A model generated the notes under the pieces. The model saw only the letters and a list, made by a program, of their open reading frames with translations. It was not told the DNA's origin and did not search any database. Below are positions 42,950-50,146 of a stretch of DNA of 50,313 bases, piece by piece. Source of the DNA: Treponema sp. (GTDB taxonomy: Bacteria > Spirochaetota > Spirochaetia > Treponematales > Treponemataceae); assembly GCA_017381365.1 (NCBI GenBank), contig JAFOCI010000005.1:1-50313 (forward strand). The letters are read 5' to 3'. Positions within the stretch are counted from its first letter, which is position 1. Every line of letters starts with the position of its first letter. A program made the position numbers and the translations under genes.

Positions 42950-43606
42950 TTATCTACACCAAGCCGTAATTTTTGAAATATACCAGTCTAAATAAACAGA
43001 TATAAATTTCTTTGTATTTTTTATTGCTTTCTTTATTTCTACTTCTAATGGTTCCTTATTATCAAAATCAATTGAAATATATTCATCTAATTCTGGATGA
43101 CCATAATATTCTGTAATTGTTATTTCAGGTTTATTACACCTCCAATCCATAAAACGATTAAAGTCTCTAGTTATATTAGGAATAAGACATTCCAGATTTT
43201 GAAATAACAATTCGGGAGTTATTTTCTTTTCTAATACTGAAAGATTTTTGTAAGGTTTAAAATCTAAAGTAACAGGCATTCCTGGACACAATATTGAATA
43301 TAGATAAATAACTAACAAGCAGTTATTATCCCTAACTTTTTTATTCTGTATACACATCAACAAGGTTATTATGTCTGTTTTATGTAAAGGCGTAGGCTTT
43401 GTATTTGTCATGGAATCATTTCCTAGAATATTATTACAAGTAGACTTTGATACTCCTAATATCTCTTTTAATTCTCTGATATCCCAATCACAAAGCTGTA
43501 AAATGTTTGATAAATTAGTTTGAATCTGTCTTGAAGGATTCAAGAAAACATATTCATTATCTGCAAAATGATCATCTTCATATTCAATTTCGTTAAATAT
43601 ATTCAT
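42950..43606 (-). CDS. Unknown HTH protein of the island, 218 aa
   Basis: About 218 residues. An HTH-like segment (WDIRELKEILGVSKSTCNNILGND) lies at about residues 35-60 and suggests DNA binding. The rest (LVIYLYSILCPGMPVTLDFKPYKNL, NITRDFNRFMDWRCNKPEITITEYYGHPELDEYISIDFDNKEP) matches nothing I know. The ATG at 43606 is preferred: the upstream TTG of the longest frame is the first base triplet of the -35 box TTGACA. It stops 16 nt before the AGGAGG of the MATE leader, so it may read into the MATE and NYN genes and regulate them. Confidence 0.7.
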   Translation of the reverse strand: MNIFNEIEYEDDHFADNEYVFLNPSRQIQTNLSNILQLCDWDIRELKEILGVSKSTCNNILGNDSMTNTKPTPLHKTDIITLLMCIQNKKVRDNNCLLVIYLYSILCPGMPVTLDFKPYKNLSVLEKKITPELLFQNLECLIPNITRDFNRFMDWRCNKPEITITEYYGHPELDEYISIDFDNKEPLEVEIKKAIKNTKKFISVYLDWYISKITAWCR

Positions 43607-43613
43607 GACTATA

Positions 43614-43642
43614 TTTATATAAGTTAAAATATATTTTGTCAA
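43614..43642 (-). promoter_or_regulatory. Near-consensus promoter of the unknown HTH gene, leaderless type
   Basis: TTGACA (43642-43637), a 17-nt spacer and TATAAA (43619-43614) on the minus strand are followed after 7 nt by the ATG at 43606. No ribosome binding site is visible. Confidence 0.7.
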
Positions 43643-43741
43643 TTATATTTTAACTTATATCTTATATTTTAATCATAAAGATAACAATCGTACTCTTACT
43701 CAGATTTAAATAAATATGCTGCATTTAGAAAAAAAGATTTT

Positions 43742-43981
43742 CTAAACTTCATTTACCAGCTCAAAGCGCCACTTCTGCTTTACATCAGGGTACTTTTCGT
43801 GATCCACCTCGCTCAAAAACATCCCCTTCTCCCGAATCCAAAGCGAATTATCTCCGTAAAGCCTGCGGTAAACCACATATTCTTCCTTGGTTTCCGAATG
43901 AAAAGCCACATCTTCAACGATGTAATACTTATTCTTAAAATGCTTATATATTCCGTGAATTTTTACTTCGCGTTCTTCCAT
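43742..43981 (-). CDS. DUF1653-family protein, 79 aa
   Basis: A 79-residue protein matching DUF1653: GIYKHFKNKYYIVEDVAFHSETKEEYVVYRRLYGDNSLWIREKGMFLSEV contains the family's GxYxHFK, SETxE and WxRxxxMF elements. The function is unknown. I chose the ATG at 43981 because GGGAG sits about 10 nt before it and the family begins here. The 20 extra upstream codons lie in repeat D copy 2. It is probably monocistronic. Confidence 0.88.
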   Translation of the reverse strand: MEEREVKIHGIYKHFKNKYYIVEDVAFHSETKEEYVVYRRLYGDNSLWIREKGMFLSEVDHEKYPDVKQKWRFELVNEV

Positions 43982-44005
43982 TACTTTGTTACTCCCAATT
44001 CCAGC

Positions 44006-44165
44006 GTCACAGCCGCATACGTCGCTTCGTGTCGTTTGCATGAATTGAAATTATTTAACTCAGCGTCAAAGACGCTTGCGCATACGCCGCTTTCCGCTGT
44101 TTGCATGAATTGAAATTATTGACGTTTGTGCCTTGCGGCACAAGCGCATCCCATCTGCTGCTTCA
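44006..44165. repeat. Element D, copies 2 and 3, in tandem
   Basis: Two copies of a block ending in the identical 22-bp core that begins GTTTGCATGAATTGAAATTA (44034-44055 and 44099-44120), 65 bp apart. Each is preceded by a CATACG.CGCTT phrase. Copy 2 continues into GCGTC-AAA-GACGC and copy 3 into TTGTGCC-TTGC-GGCACAA, both perfect hairpins. Copy 3 matches copy 1 at 40138 over about 70 bp. Confidence 0.8.
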
Positions 44166-44185
44166 CTCATTTTATGTCCAGCAAA

Positions 44186-45277
44186 CTACTTTTTATATTT
44201 CTCCAAAATCTTCTCAGCATTTGCCTGGATTTCATCTCTCAGGCTCTCAGGTGCCAGCACCTTTACCGCAGGTCCAAATCCCAGTACCCAGCTCAAAATC
44301 TGCTTTTTCTGATTCGAAGCAAACTTCAGATACACCGACCCGTCTTCCCTCTGCTCCATCTGCTGGTCCTTGTGCCATTCTCTTTCTAGAATGTAATTTG
44401 CAAGGCTGGAATCAAACAAAAGTTCATATTCTTCCGGAGCACCTGTGTTATGCCAGATTCCAAAGCTCAAATCAACTTCCTTGCTGATGTCAAAACCTTT
44501 CGGAATTGTAAACTGCTCTTTCGTGATTTTGATGTTTTTTATGCGGGACAAAGCGTAAATACGGCAGGCTCCTGCACTAGGGATTGGAAGGGCGGCGTCA
44601 GCCGTTGGTAAGCAGCTTGCTGCGTCCAATGAAGCGTTAGCGGAACCCTGCAAAGCCCGACCCGAACTTTGTAAGGGGAGCGCCCTTTGATCAAATCCAA
44701 ATACATACCAGTTACCCTTATGGCACAAAACATGATAAGGATTCAAAACCCTTGCCTTATATTCCGCACTAGCTACAGAACGGTAATCAAAATTCAAAAC
44801 CTGCCTGGTTTTTATAGCTTCAAAAATGTTTTCAAAAACCCCTTCTTTTATAGAAGGAAGCGGATCGCTAATAAAAGAAATATCCTTATTCAAAAAGCCC
44901 GAATCAACGCTTACCTGATTTGGCAAAAGCTCGCTGATTTTTCCCATCATGTGGCGGAACTGATTTTCCAGCGGAGTGTTTTTGTACTGTTCCATTAAGT
45001 GCATTACCGTGCTTACAGTAAAAAGGTCGCCTTCTGTAAGCAGAACGTTCTTAATCGCAAAAGTCGGGTCAGTATAATAGTAACCTTTGCGCCTTCTGTC
45101 GCATTCAATCGGAGCCTGATATCTGTCGCGCAAAAACTCAATGTCACGCAAAATAGTACGGCGGCTTACCCCATGCTTTTCCATTAAAAACTGAATGCCC
45201 GGATAAATCCCCGAACGGATATCTTCATCAATCTGAATAATACGATGTGTCCTAAACTTGTCTTCTCTTTCTGCCAT
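44186..45277 (-). CDS. WYL-domain transcriptional regulator with GC-rich in-frame insertion
   Basis: A 363-residue YafY-like regulator. An N-terminal HTH (LMEKHGVSRRTILRDIEFLRDRYQAPIECDRRRKGYYY) is followed by the WYL domain (LNFDYRSVASAEYKARVLNPYHVLCHKGNWYVFGFD) and the WCX-type C-terminal part (FDSSLANYILEREWHKDQQMEQREDGSVYLKFASN). WYL proteins bind nucleic-acid or nucleotide ligands and often control defence or DNA-damage genes. Between GFD and CRIYALSRIKNI, where about 5 residues are expected, there are about 41 Ala/Ser/Pro-rich residues encoded by a GC-rich tract. The frame stays open, so the protein may still be made with a long loop. Upstream there is a structured leader. Confidence 0.88.
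   Translation of the reverse strand: MAEREDKFRTHRIIQIDEDIRSGIYPGIQFLMEKHGVSRRTILRDIEFLRDRYQAPIECDRRRKGYYYTDPTFAIKNVLLTEGDLFTVSTVMHLMEQYKNTPLENQFRHMMGKISELLPNQVSVDSGFLNKDISFISDPLPSIKEGVFENIFEAIKTRQVLNFDYRSVASAEYKARVLNPYHVLCHKGNWYVFGFDQRALPLQSSGRALQGSANASLDAASCLPTADAALPIPSAGACRIYALSRIKNIKITKEQFTIPKGFDISKEVDLSFGIWHNTGAPEEYELLFDSSLANYILEREWHKDQQMEQREDGSVYLKFASNQKKQILSWVLGFGPAVKVLAPESLRDEIQANAEKILEKYKK
44568..44692 (-). repeat. GC-rich insertion inside the WYL regulator gene
   Basis: About 123 bp, strikingly GC-rich compared with the rest of the gene, encoding a 41-residue loop without aromatic residues. It breaks the conserved strand-turn-strand of the WYL domain and contains phrases such as GGGTTCCGCTAACGC and GCCGCCCTTCCAATCCC that resemble the tracts at 33838 and 35338. 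It keeps the reading frame. Confidence 0.7.
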
Positions 45278-45344
45278 AATACTTTATTGAAACCACTAAA
45301 ATCTTCTGATTTTAGAAGTCACTCCTGCAATGCGATGTTTTAAG

Positions 45345-45403
45345 GCGCACTATTTTAGCGAATTAAAACTCGCAGAAATAGTGCGCTATTTCATAATATT
45401 GTA
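45345..45403 (-). promoter_or_regulatory. Promoter and hairpin leader of the WYL regulator gene
   Basis: An extended -10 (TG-C-TACAAT, 45403-45398) lies 120 nt before the ATG. The transcript would contain a strong hairpin (45386-45345; GCGCACTATTT/AAATAGTGCGC plus an inner 3-bp GCG/CGC stem) and a smaller one (CTTCTG...AGAAG, about 45303-45318). Confidence 0.5.
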
Positions 45404-45482
45404 GCATAGATTTTGAATTTCGGTGACATTAAGTGGCGCAATTCGTAAAATTTCTTTACACACCACCCTTATATGGCAACAT

Positions 45483-45603
45483 GGGGCTGTCCAATAAGTT
45501 TGCATTACGGTGGTTGAGTTTATCGAAACCACCACATTTAGTGTAGCAGTCATTTCGACGAGTGGTTCCTGAGCGCTACACTCATTACTTTTGGGACAGC
45601 CCC
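45483..45603 (+). repeat. Structured repeat R, copy 3 (full form)
   Basis: The most complete copy, 121 bp. It has perfect 10-bp outer arms GGGGCTGTCC/GGACAGCCCC, an inner GGTGGTT/AACCACC hairpin, and an AGTGTAGC/GCTACACT hairpin. It has the same orientation as copy 2 and forms the right edge of the accessory island. Confidence 0.9.
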
Positions 45604-45829
45604 TTATTGATGACTTTATAGAGATTTTCCGTCAAAAATCAGTTAGATTAGAACTAAATGAAACAAAAACCCGGCTGAATTTACAGATTCATTCCTACTC
45701 TCAATATGCAAATCGCCATCAGCGATTCAACAGGCGTAATGTATGCCGAAGATAAGATAAAGTACTCCCCCGAAGAGCAGCTTCTCTTAAAAACTATCGA
45801 CTACCAGCTAAATTATAAAATCTATATTT
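45604..45829. other. Gap between repeat R copy 3 and fabG
   Basis: About 225 bases. Apart from the short plus-strand frame at 45706 there is nothing I can name. No terminator for fabG was evident. Confidence 0.35.
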
Positions 45830-45855
45830 TTAGCACATACCGCCGTCTACAGTAA
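45706..45855 (+). pseudogene. Possible gene fragment, 49 codons
   Basis: A plus-strand frame starting MQIAISDSTGVMYAEDK and continuing YSPEEQLLLKTIDYQLNYKIYIF has coding-like composition and overlaps the 3' end of fabG by about 25 bp. There is no clear ribosome binding site, and a stop lies 10 codons upstream in frame. It may be the tail of a gene cut by the event that brought repeat R and the island. It could also be chance. Confidence 0.25.
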
Positions 45856-46588
45856 TAACCTGACGAGTGATATAAGAAGCTCCTTCACTCAAAAGGAATA
45901 CTGCTGCAGCGCCAATTTCTTCTGGGCGCCCCATGCGCTTCATTGGAATTGTGCTAAGCATGATTTCTTTTGCTTCAGGAATAATGTTTGCAGTCATTTC
46001 TGTTTCAATAGCACCAGGAGCAATAACGTTACAAGTAATATTGCGCCCTGCAAGCTCAACAGCAAGAGCCTTTGTTGCCCCAATGATACCAGCTTTAGAA
46101 GCAGAATAGTTTGTCTGACCGCGATTTCCGATAATACCAGAAACAGAAGCCATAGTGATGATACGACCACCACGCTTGTTTTTGCGAGTAGCCATAGTCA
46201 TAATAAGTGGCTTAAGAACGTTATAGAAAGAATCAAGATTTGTATGAATAACAGCATCCCAGTCAGCATCTTCAAGACCTGCAAATGTGTTGTCGCGGGT
46301 AATACCAGCGTTGTTTATAACACCCCAGAGAATTTCGCCATTTGCAGCAAGTTTTGCGGTCAAGCCGTCAAGTTTTTCCTTACAGTCAGCACGGTCAGAA
46401 ACATTGAACTGAATCAATTCGCCCTTTCCGCCAGCTTCTTCAACAAGCTTCATTGTTTCTTCAGCTTTAGCCTTGCTTCCGTTGTAATGACAGATTACAT
46501 AGTAACCAGCTTTTGCAGCTTCAACAGCACAAGCGCGTCCAAGACCACCAGATGCGCCAGTAATCAATACTTTCTTATCTTCGTTCAT
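45830..46588 (-). CDS. 3-oxoacyl-ACP reductase (FabG-like)
   Basis: About 252 residues, a classical short-chain dehydrogenase. The NADPH site is ITGASGGLGRACA, NNAGITRD is typical of FabG, the catalytic Ser is in TMASVSGIIG and Tyr-Lys in TNYSASKAGIIG; VIAPGAIETEMT is also typical. It reduces 3-oxoacyl-ACP. The ATG at 46588 was chosen because GGGG lies 7 nt before it; the longer frame has an extra 14 codons that overlap the dehydratase end. It follows the ApeP-like dehydratase by 22 nt in an aryl-polyene-like order. Confidence 0.93.
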   Translation of the reverse strand: MNEDKKVLITGASGGLGRACAVEAAKAGYYVICHYNGSKAKAEETMKLVEEAGGKGELIQFNVSDRADCKEKLDGLTAKLAANGEILWGVINNAGITRDNTFAGLEDADWDAVIHTNLDSFYNVLKPLIMTMATRKNKRGGRIITMASVSGIIGNRGQTNYSASKAGIIGATKALAVELAGRNITCNVIAPGAIETEMTANIIPEAKEIMLSTIPMKRMGRPEEIGAAAVFLLSEGASYITRQVITVDGGMC

Positions 46589-46610
46589 ATATGTACCCCT
46601 TTCTTCCTTT

Positions 46611-47114
46611 CTATTTAGTAAACATGCCAACCATGTCTTCTGTTTCCATAACTGTTATTTTTGCAGTTGCAGCTGGAACTGCATCTCCTACAGATTCATA
46701 GATTGAACACAAATAACGGTAAGTATTTGTCTCTTCATCACGATAGTCTTCCGCAATCTTCATCTGAACTGTTGTGCCAGCTTTAAAGAATCCGATTGAA
46801 GCCTTAAAATCAACAACGCTTAAAATCATTCCAGGAAGAGGAGTTCTTCCCTTAATTTTGTTTGTAATTCCAGTAAGTGCAGAAACTCCCTGTGCCATAA
46901 GTTCAAAACCAGCCCAGGTTGGAACACCGCCAAATTCTTCTTCGTAAAAAATACAGTTTTCTGTAATGTCATACTCACTTGTAATTGTATGCTTTTCAAC
47001 ATCATGCTGAGTTACACGTGTCAAAAGAAACATCTTACCCTTATGAGGAAGATAATTAATCAGTTCATCATGATCAATAAACTGAGCCACTTCTTTAGCT
47101 TCTACTTCTGCCAT
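46611..47114 (-). CDS. ApeP-like 3-hydroxyacyl-ACP dehydratase
   Basis: A 167-residue hot-dog-fold protein. INYLPHKGKMFLLTRV matches the LPH...M.LL.RV entry motif of FabZ and ApeP, and GGVPTWAGFELMAQGVSAL corresponds to the ApeP pattern with an acidic catalytic residue in FELMAQ. The central RTPLPGMILSVVDFKA strand completes the fold. Dehydration of 3-hydroxyacyl-ACP is expected. The start has AGAGG followed by TTAATATG, the same initiation region as the dCMP deaminase gene. It is the third or fourth gene of the DUF3261-KAS-dehydratase-FabG block. Confidence 0.88.
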   Translation of the reverse strand: MAEVEAKEVAQFIDHDELINYLPHKGKMFLLTRVTQHDVEKHTITSEYDITENCIFYEEEFGGVPTWAGFELMAQGVSALTGITNKIKGRTPLPGMILSVVDFKASIGFFKAGTTVQMKIAEDYRDEETNTYRYLCSIYESVGDAVPAATAKITVMETEDMVGMFTK

Positions 47115-47171
47115 ATTAACCTCTTCTTTTTAGTATATGGAAAACTCAAAAAAGTATTTTTTATAAATGCC

Positions 47172-47672
47172 CTAATGTTCAAAATTTATTTCAATATTTT
47201 TTCTGCTCACTTTCAGCATTGTCATTTTAACTCCCGCTGACGCAAGCATTTTTTTAGAAGCAATTGTACTTTTTTCTGTAGCATATTTGTCGTATAAGTA
47301 AATTACTTCTTTTATTCCAGACTGAATGATTGCCTTTGCGCACTCATTACATGGAAACAAATCAACATATATTTTTGCACCACTCAAATTTTTTCCGCGG
47401 GCATTTAAAATCGCATTCAACTCAGCATGAACAACATAGCTGTATTTTGTGTCTTCCCCAGTTCTTGACCAGGAATACACATCATCAGAACAGCCATAAG
47501 GAAAACCATTGTATCCTGTAGAAAGAATAATATTATTCTGATCTACAATACAAGCGCCAACCTGAGTATTAGGATCCTTTGAACGCTTTGACGCAAGAAT
47601 CGCAACGCCCATAAAATATTCATCCCAGGAAATATAATCTGTTCTTTTAGAAGTTGGAATATCAACACTCAT
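47172..47672 (-). CDS. dCMP deaminase (ComEB-like)
   Basis: About 166 residues with the deoxycytidylate deaminase zinc site: YVVHAELNAILNARG (His-Ala-Glu) and DLFPCNECAKAIIQSG (Pro-Cys-x-x-Cys). DPNTQVGACIVDQNNIILSTGYNGFPYGC is typical of the family. It converts dCMP to dUMP for thymidylate synthesis. The ATG at 47672 has AGAGG 5 nt upstream; the TTG of the longer frame lies inside the ketosynthase end. It begins 1 nt before the ketosynthase stop and sits inside a fatty-acid module, a metabolically unrelated place. Confidence 0.94.
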   Translation of the reverse strand: MSVDIPTSKRTDYISWDEYFMGVAILASKRSKDPNTQVGACIVDQNNIILSTGYNGFPYGCSDDVYSWSRTGEDTKYSYVVHAELNAILNARGKNLSGAKIYVDLFPCNECAKAIIQSGIKEVIYLYDKYATEKSTIASKKMLASAGVKMTMLKVSRKNIEINFEH

Positions 47673-47673
47673 A

Positions 47674-48879
47674 TTAACCTCTACATCCAATAATCAAACT
47701 GGAATTAGCACCGCCAAACGCAAAAGAATTACTCATGCAAACCCGAACTTTCTTACAGTCAGATTTTTCACCCGCACTCACAATATTCAATTCTGGAATT
47801 TCTTCATCCGGAATTTTATCCCAAACCTGAACAGGAAGCTTTATTTCACCTTCAGATTTACCTGCATTATTTACAATTGCATTATAGCAGACAGCAGCCT
47901 CTAATGCACCTGCTGCACCAAGCGTATGACCTGTCATCGGTTTTGTTGTGCTGCAAGGAACTTTATACCCTGCAAAAACAGCAGCAACAGCTTTTCCTTC
48001 CATGGAATCATTGAATTTTGTTCCTGTTCCATGAAGATTTACATAATCAATCTGCTCCGGTTTTAACCCCGCAGATTTTAAAGCCTTTTCCATTGCTCGT
48101 TTTGCGCCATCACCGCTTGGATCAGGACTTGTCATGTGATAAGCATCAGCGCTCTCTCCGTAACCAAGCAATTCAACTAACTCTTCAGATTTTTCAGCTG
48201 AAAGCAAAAAGAAAGCGCCAGCATCGCCAAGTGTAATTCCCTGCCGGTTCTTACTAAACGGATTTGTCTTTTCGCTGGAAACAGCCTCCAGCGCATCAAA
48301 ACCAAGCAAAGTTGTGTCGCTGGCAATATCAATTCCGCCGGCAACAACTGCATCGCAAAGACCGGCTCTTATAAGCTCTGCACCTTTTATGATTGCACCC
48401 GCACTTGAAGAGCAGGCTGTACTGAACGTCATGCAAGGTCCCTGCAATTCGAACTTTTCTGCAACAAACGTTGAAACATAATCCGCGCCTTGAATTTCCA
48501 GCGAATAATCTGAATCAAAAACTCCATTCGCAAAATATTTACGATGCCCCGCAATAGAAAACTCTGTACCGTTATCACAAGAACCAACGCAAACGCCAAT
48601 TCTGTTTGCGCCATAACTTTTCTTTGCCCCTTCCACAAGCTGCGCCAGCTGAGAAAGACACTTATCTTCTATGCGCATAATCCGCATATCAAAGCGGGCA
48701 GAACTTTTTTCCTGCAAAAGTTCATCAGAAATGCGAGCTGCAAAAAACTCTTTGCCATTCAAAGCTGTAACTTTGCGAATTCCGTCCTGGTTTCCGCTTA
48801 TAACAGCATTCCAAAGCTCCTCAGAATTTCTAGCACAGCAACAGAAAACTGCTGGTTTTGACAAATAAACAGGTCGCAT
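47674..48879 (-). CDS. Beta-ketoacyl-ACP synthase (ApeO-position candidate)
   Basis: A 401-residue condensing enzyme. The catalytic Cys is in TFSTACSSSAGA, the His residues are in VNLHGTGTKFND and MTGHTLGAAGALEA, and NSFAFGGANSSLIIG is the C-terminal loop. It is the first enzyme of the module. Its start overlaps the stop of the DUF3261 lipoprotein gene by one base (TAATG), with AGGAGG upstream, indicating translational coupling. Together with the dehydratase and FabG it supplies a complete elongation cycle apart from enoyl reduction, which is what a polyene pathway needs. The specific product is not known. Confidence 0.9.
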   Translation of the reverse strand: MRPVYLSKPAVFCCCARNSEELWNAVISGNQDGIRKVTALNGKEFFAARISDELLQEKSSARFDMRIMRIEDKCLSQLAQLVEGAKKSYGANRIGVCVGSCDNGTEFSIAGHRKYFANGVFDSDYSLEIQGADYVSTFVAEKFELQGPCMTFSTACSSSAGAIIKGAELIRAGLCDAVVAGGIDIASDTTLLGFDALEAVSSEKTNPFSKNRQGITLGDAGAFFLLSAEKSEELVELLGYGESADAYHMTSPDPSGDGAKRAMEKALKSAGLKPEQIDYVNLHGTGTKFNDSMEGKAVAAVFAGYKVPCSTTKPMTGHTLGAAGALEAAVCYNAIVNNAGKSEGEIKLPVQVWDKIPDEEIPELNIVSAGEKSDCKKVRVCMSNSFAFGGANSSLIIGCRG

Positions 48880-49475
48880 TATTCTGCCTCCTGCAAATTA
48901 TATTCATAACCTCGCAGCATATTTTCTATTTTTATTGAACCAGATTTTTTTGTAATAACTTCTATCGTTTTGGAATTCATCATTGGCAGAATTGAATTGC
49001 TGCAAATTGTGCGCACCTGACTGCCGTCATTTTCAGTTACTTCCATATACATGCCAATTGATTTTAGTATTTCGTTTATTGCTGGAATCTTGTAATACGC
49101 AAATTGTAAATCAGCAACAATATATTCAGCCTTTAGATTATTTGGAAATATTTTAGAATCAAAATTTGCGGTTATACCGTCATAAGTAAGATTTCCCATT
49201 CCAACACCAAAATCATTGAAAAGAGAAAGAAAAATTCCTTTTTCATCTGCCTGAAGCAAAGCCTGCATAACAAATTCATTTTCACCAAATTTGCCATTCA
49301 AAAGCTGTAAAGCATCAATTTTATTTTCAATTTCTGCAGGACTCATCAAATAAAATTTTTTTGTATTTGTAATATAAACTGGCGCAACTGTTGAATTTTC
49401 AATCTGTTTTGTGCTTGCACAACCAAAAATTGAAAAAAGCACAAAAACAGCCATCATACAATGACAAAATTTCAT
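48879..49475 (-). CDS. DUF3261-like lipoprotein
   Basis: A 198-residue lipoprotein with lipobox VLFSIFGC-AS. The remaining sequence fits DUF3261: LQLLNGKFGENEFVMQALLQADEKGIFLSLFNDFGVGMGNLTYDG, then KIFPNNLKAEYIVADLQFAYYKI. DUF3261 lipoproteins are known companions of aryl-polyene-type clusters and probably act in export or attachment at the outer membrane. It is the first gene of the module, coupled to the ketosynthase. It is divergent from the GNAT gene with an 81-nt gap. The match is from memory and somewhat weak at the ends. Confidence 0.72.
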   Translation of the reverse strand: MKFCHCMMAVFVLFSIFGCASTKQIENSTVAPVYITNTKKFYLMSPAEIENKIDALQLLNGKFGENEFVMQALLQADEKGIFLSLFNDFGVGMGNLTYDGITANFDSKIFPNNLKAEYIVADLQFAYYKIPAINEILKSIGMYMEVTENDGSQVRTICSNSILPMMNSKTIEVITKKSGSIKIENMLRGYEYNLQEAE

Positions 49476-49537
49476 ATTTTGTCATTGTAAACGTTATTTC
49501 TAATTAAGTCAAAGCATTGATACTATGAAGTACACAG

Positions 49538-49546
49538 TGCTATTCT
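49538..49546 (+). promoter_or_regulatory. Extended -10 promoter of the GNAT gene
   Basis: TG-C-TATTCT (49538-49546) ends 10 nt before the ATG at 49557. There is no ribosome binding site, so the leader would be only a few bases. Confidence 0.45.
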
Positions 49547-49556
49547 ATCTATCACT

Positions 49557-50141
49557 ATGAAAAATAATATAAACTTAAGAATAGCATCGCCAGAAGATGC
49601 CCACAGTTTACTTGAAATTTATTCTTATTATGTAAAAAATACTTCCATCACGTTTGAATGGGAAGTGCCTTCAATAAGCGAATTCAAAAATCGAATTTCC
49701 AGCACTCTAAAAAAATTTCCTTTTATAATAGCTGAAATGGATAATACTATTGTCGGTTATGCTTATGCCAGCCCCTTTAAATCTCGAGCCGCTTACGAAT
49801 GGGCAATTGAAACTTCCATATATGTTCACAAAGATTTTTGCCACCAGGGAATCGGAAAACAGCTTTTGTTCAAACTTGAAGAACTGCTTGCCAGGCAAAA
49901 TGTTTTAAACTCCAATGCTTGTATTGCCTATCCAGAAACAGAAGATGAATTTCTTACAAAAAACAGTGCACAATTTCATGAAAAAATGGGATATAAATTA
50001 GTAGGAGAATTTCACCAATGCGGTTATAAATTTAACCGCTGGTATAATATGATATGGATGGAAAAAATAATTGGTGAACACAAATCAAATCAGGAACCTG
50101 TAATTCCATTTTATAAAATTCAAAACATTGATATTGAATAG
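49557..50141 (+). CDS. GNAT-family N-acetyltransferase (phosphinothricin acetyltransferase-like)
   Basis: A 194-residue acetyltransferase. The N-terminal LRIASPEDAHSLLEIYSYYVKNTSITFEWEVP, central IVGYAYASPFKSRAAYEWAIETSIYVHKDFCHQGIGKQLL (acetyl-CoA site Q-G-I-G-K) and FHEKMGYKLVGEFHQCGYKFNRWYNMIWMEK are typical of the Pat/MnaT group, which acetylates phosphinothricin-like amino acids, methionine sulfone or related amines. It is complete with a short C-terminal extension. Monocistronic; repeat R copy 4 follows. Confidence 0.93.
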   Translation: MKNNINLRIASPEDAHSLLEIYSYYVKNTSITFEWEVPSISEFKNRISSTLKKFPFIIAEMDNTIVGYAYASPFKSRAAYEWAIETSIYVHKDFCHQGIGKQLLFKLEELLARQNVLNSNACIAYPETEDEFLTKNSAQFHEKMGYKLVGEFHQCGYKFNRWYNMIWMEKIIGEHKSNQEPVIPFYKIQNIDIE

Positions 50142-50146
50142 CCCGA

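Noticed and set aside
43982..44041. A longer start for the DUF1653 gene (20 extra codons)
   Set aside because: The extra codons are within repeat D, while GGGAG precedes the internal ATG where the family begins.
44006..44165. Two 22-bp identical repeats 65 bp apart ending in ATTGAAAT, which looked like a short CRISPR array
   Set aside because: Only two repeats, the intervening sequence contains its own hairpin and part of a larger shared block, a third copy lies inside a gene at 40138, and no cas gene is present.
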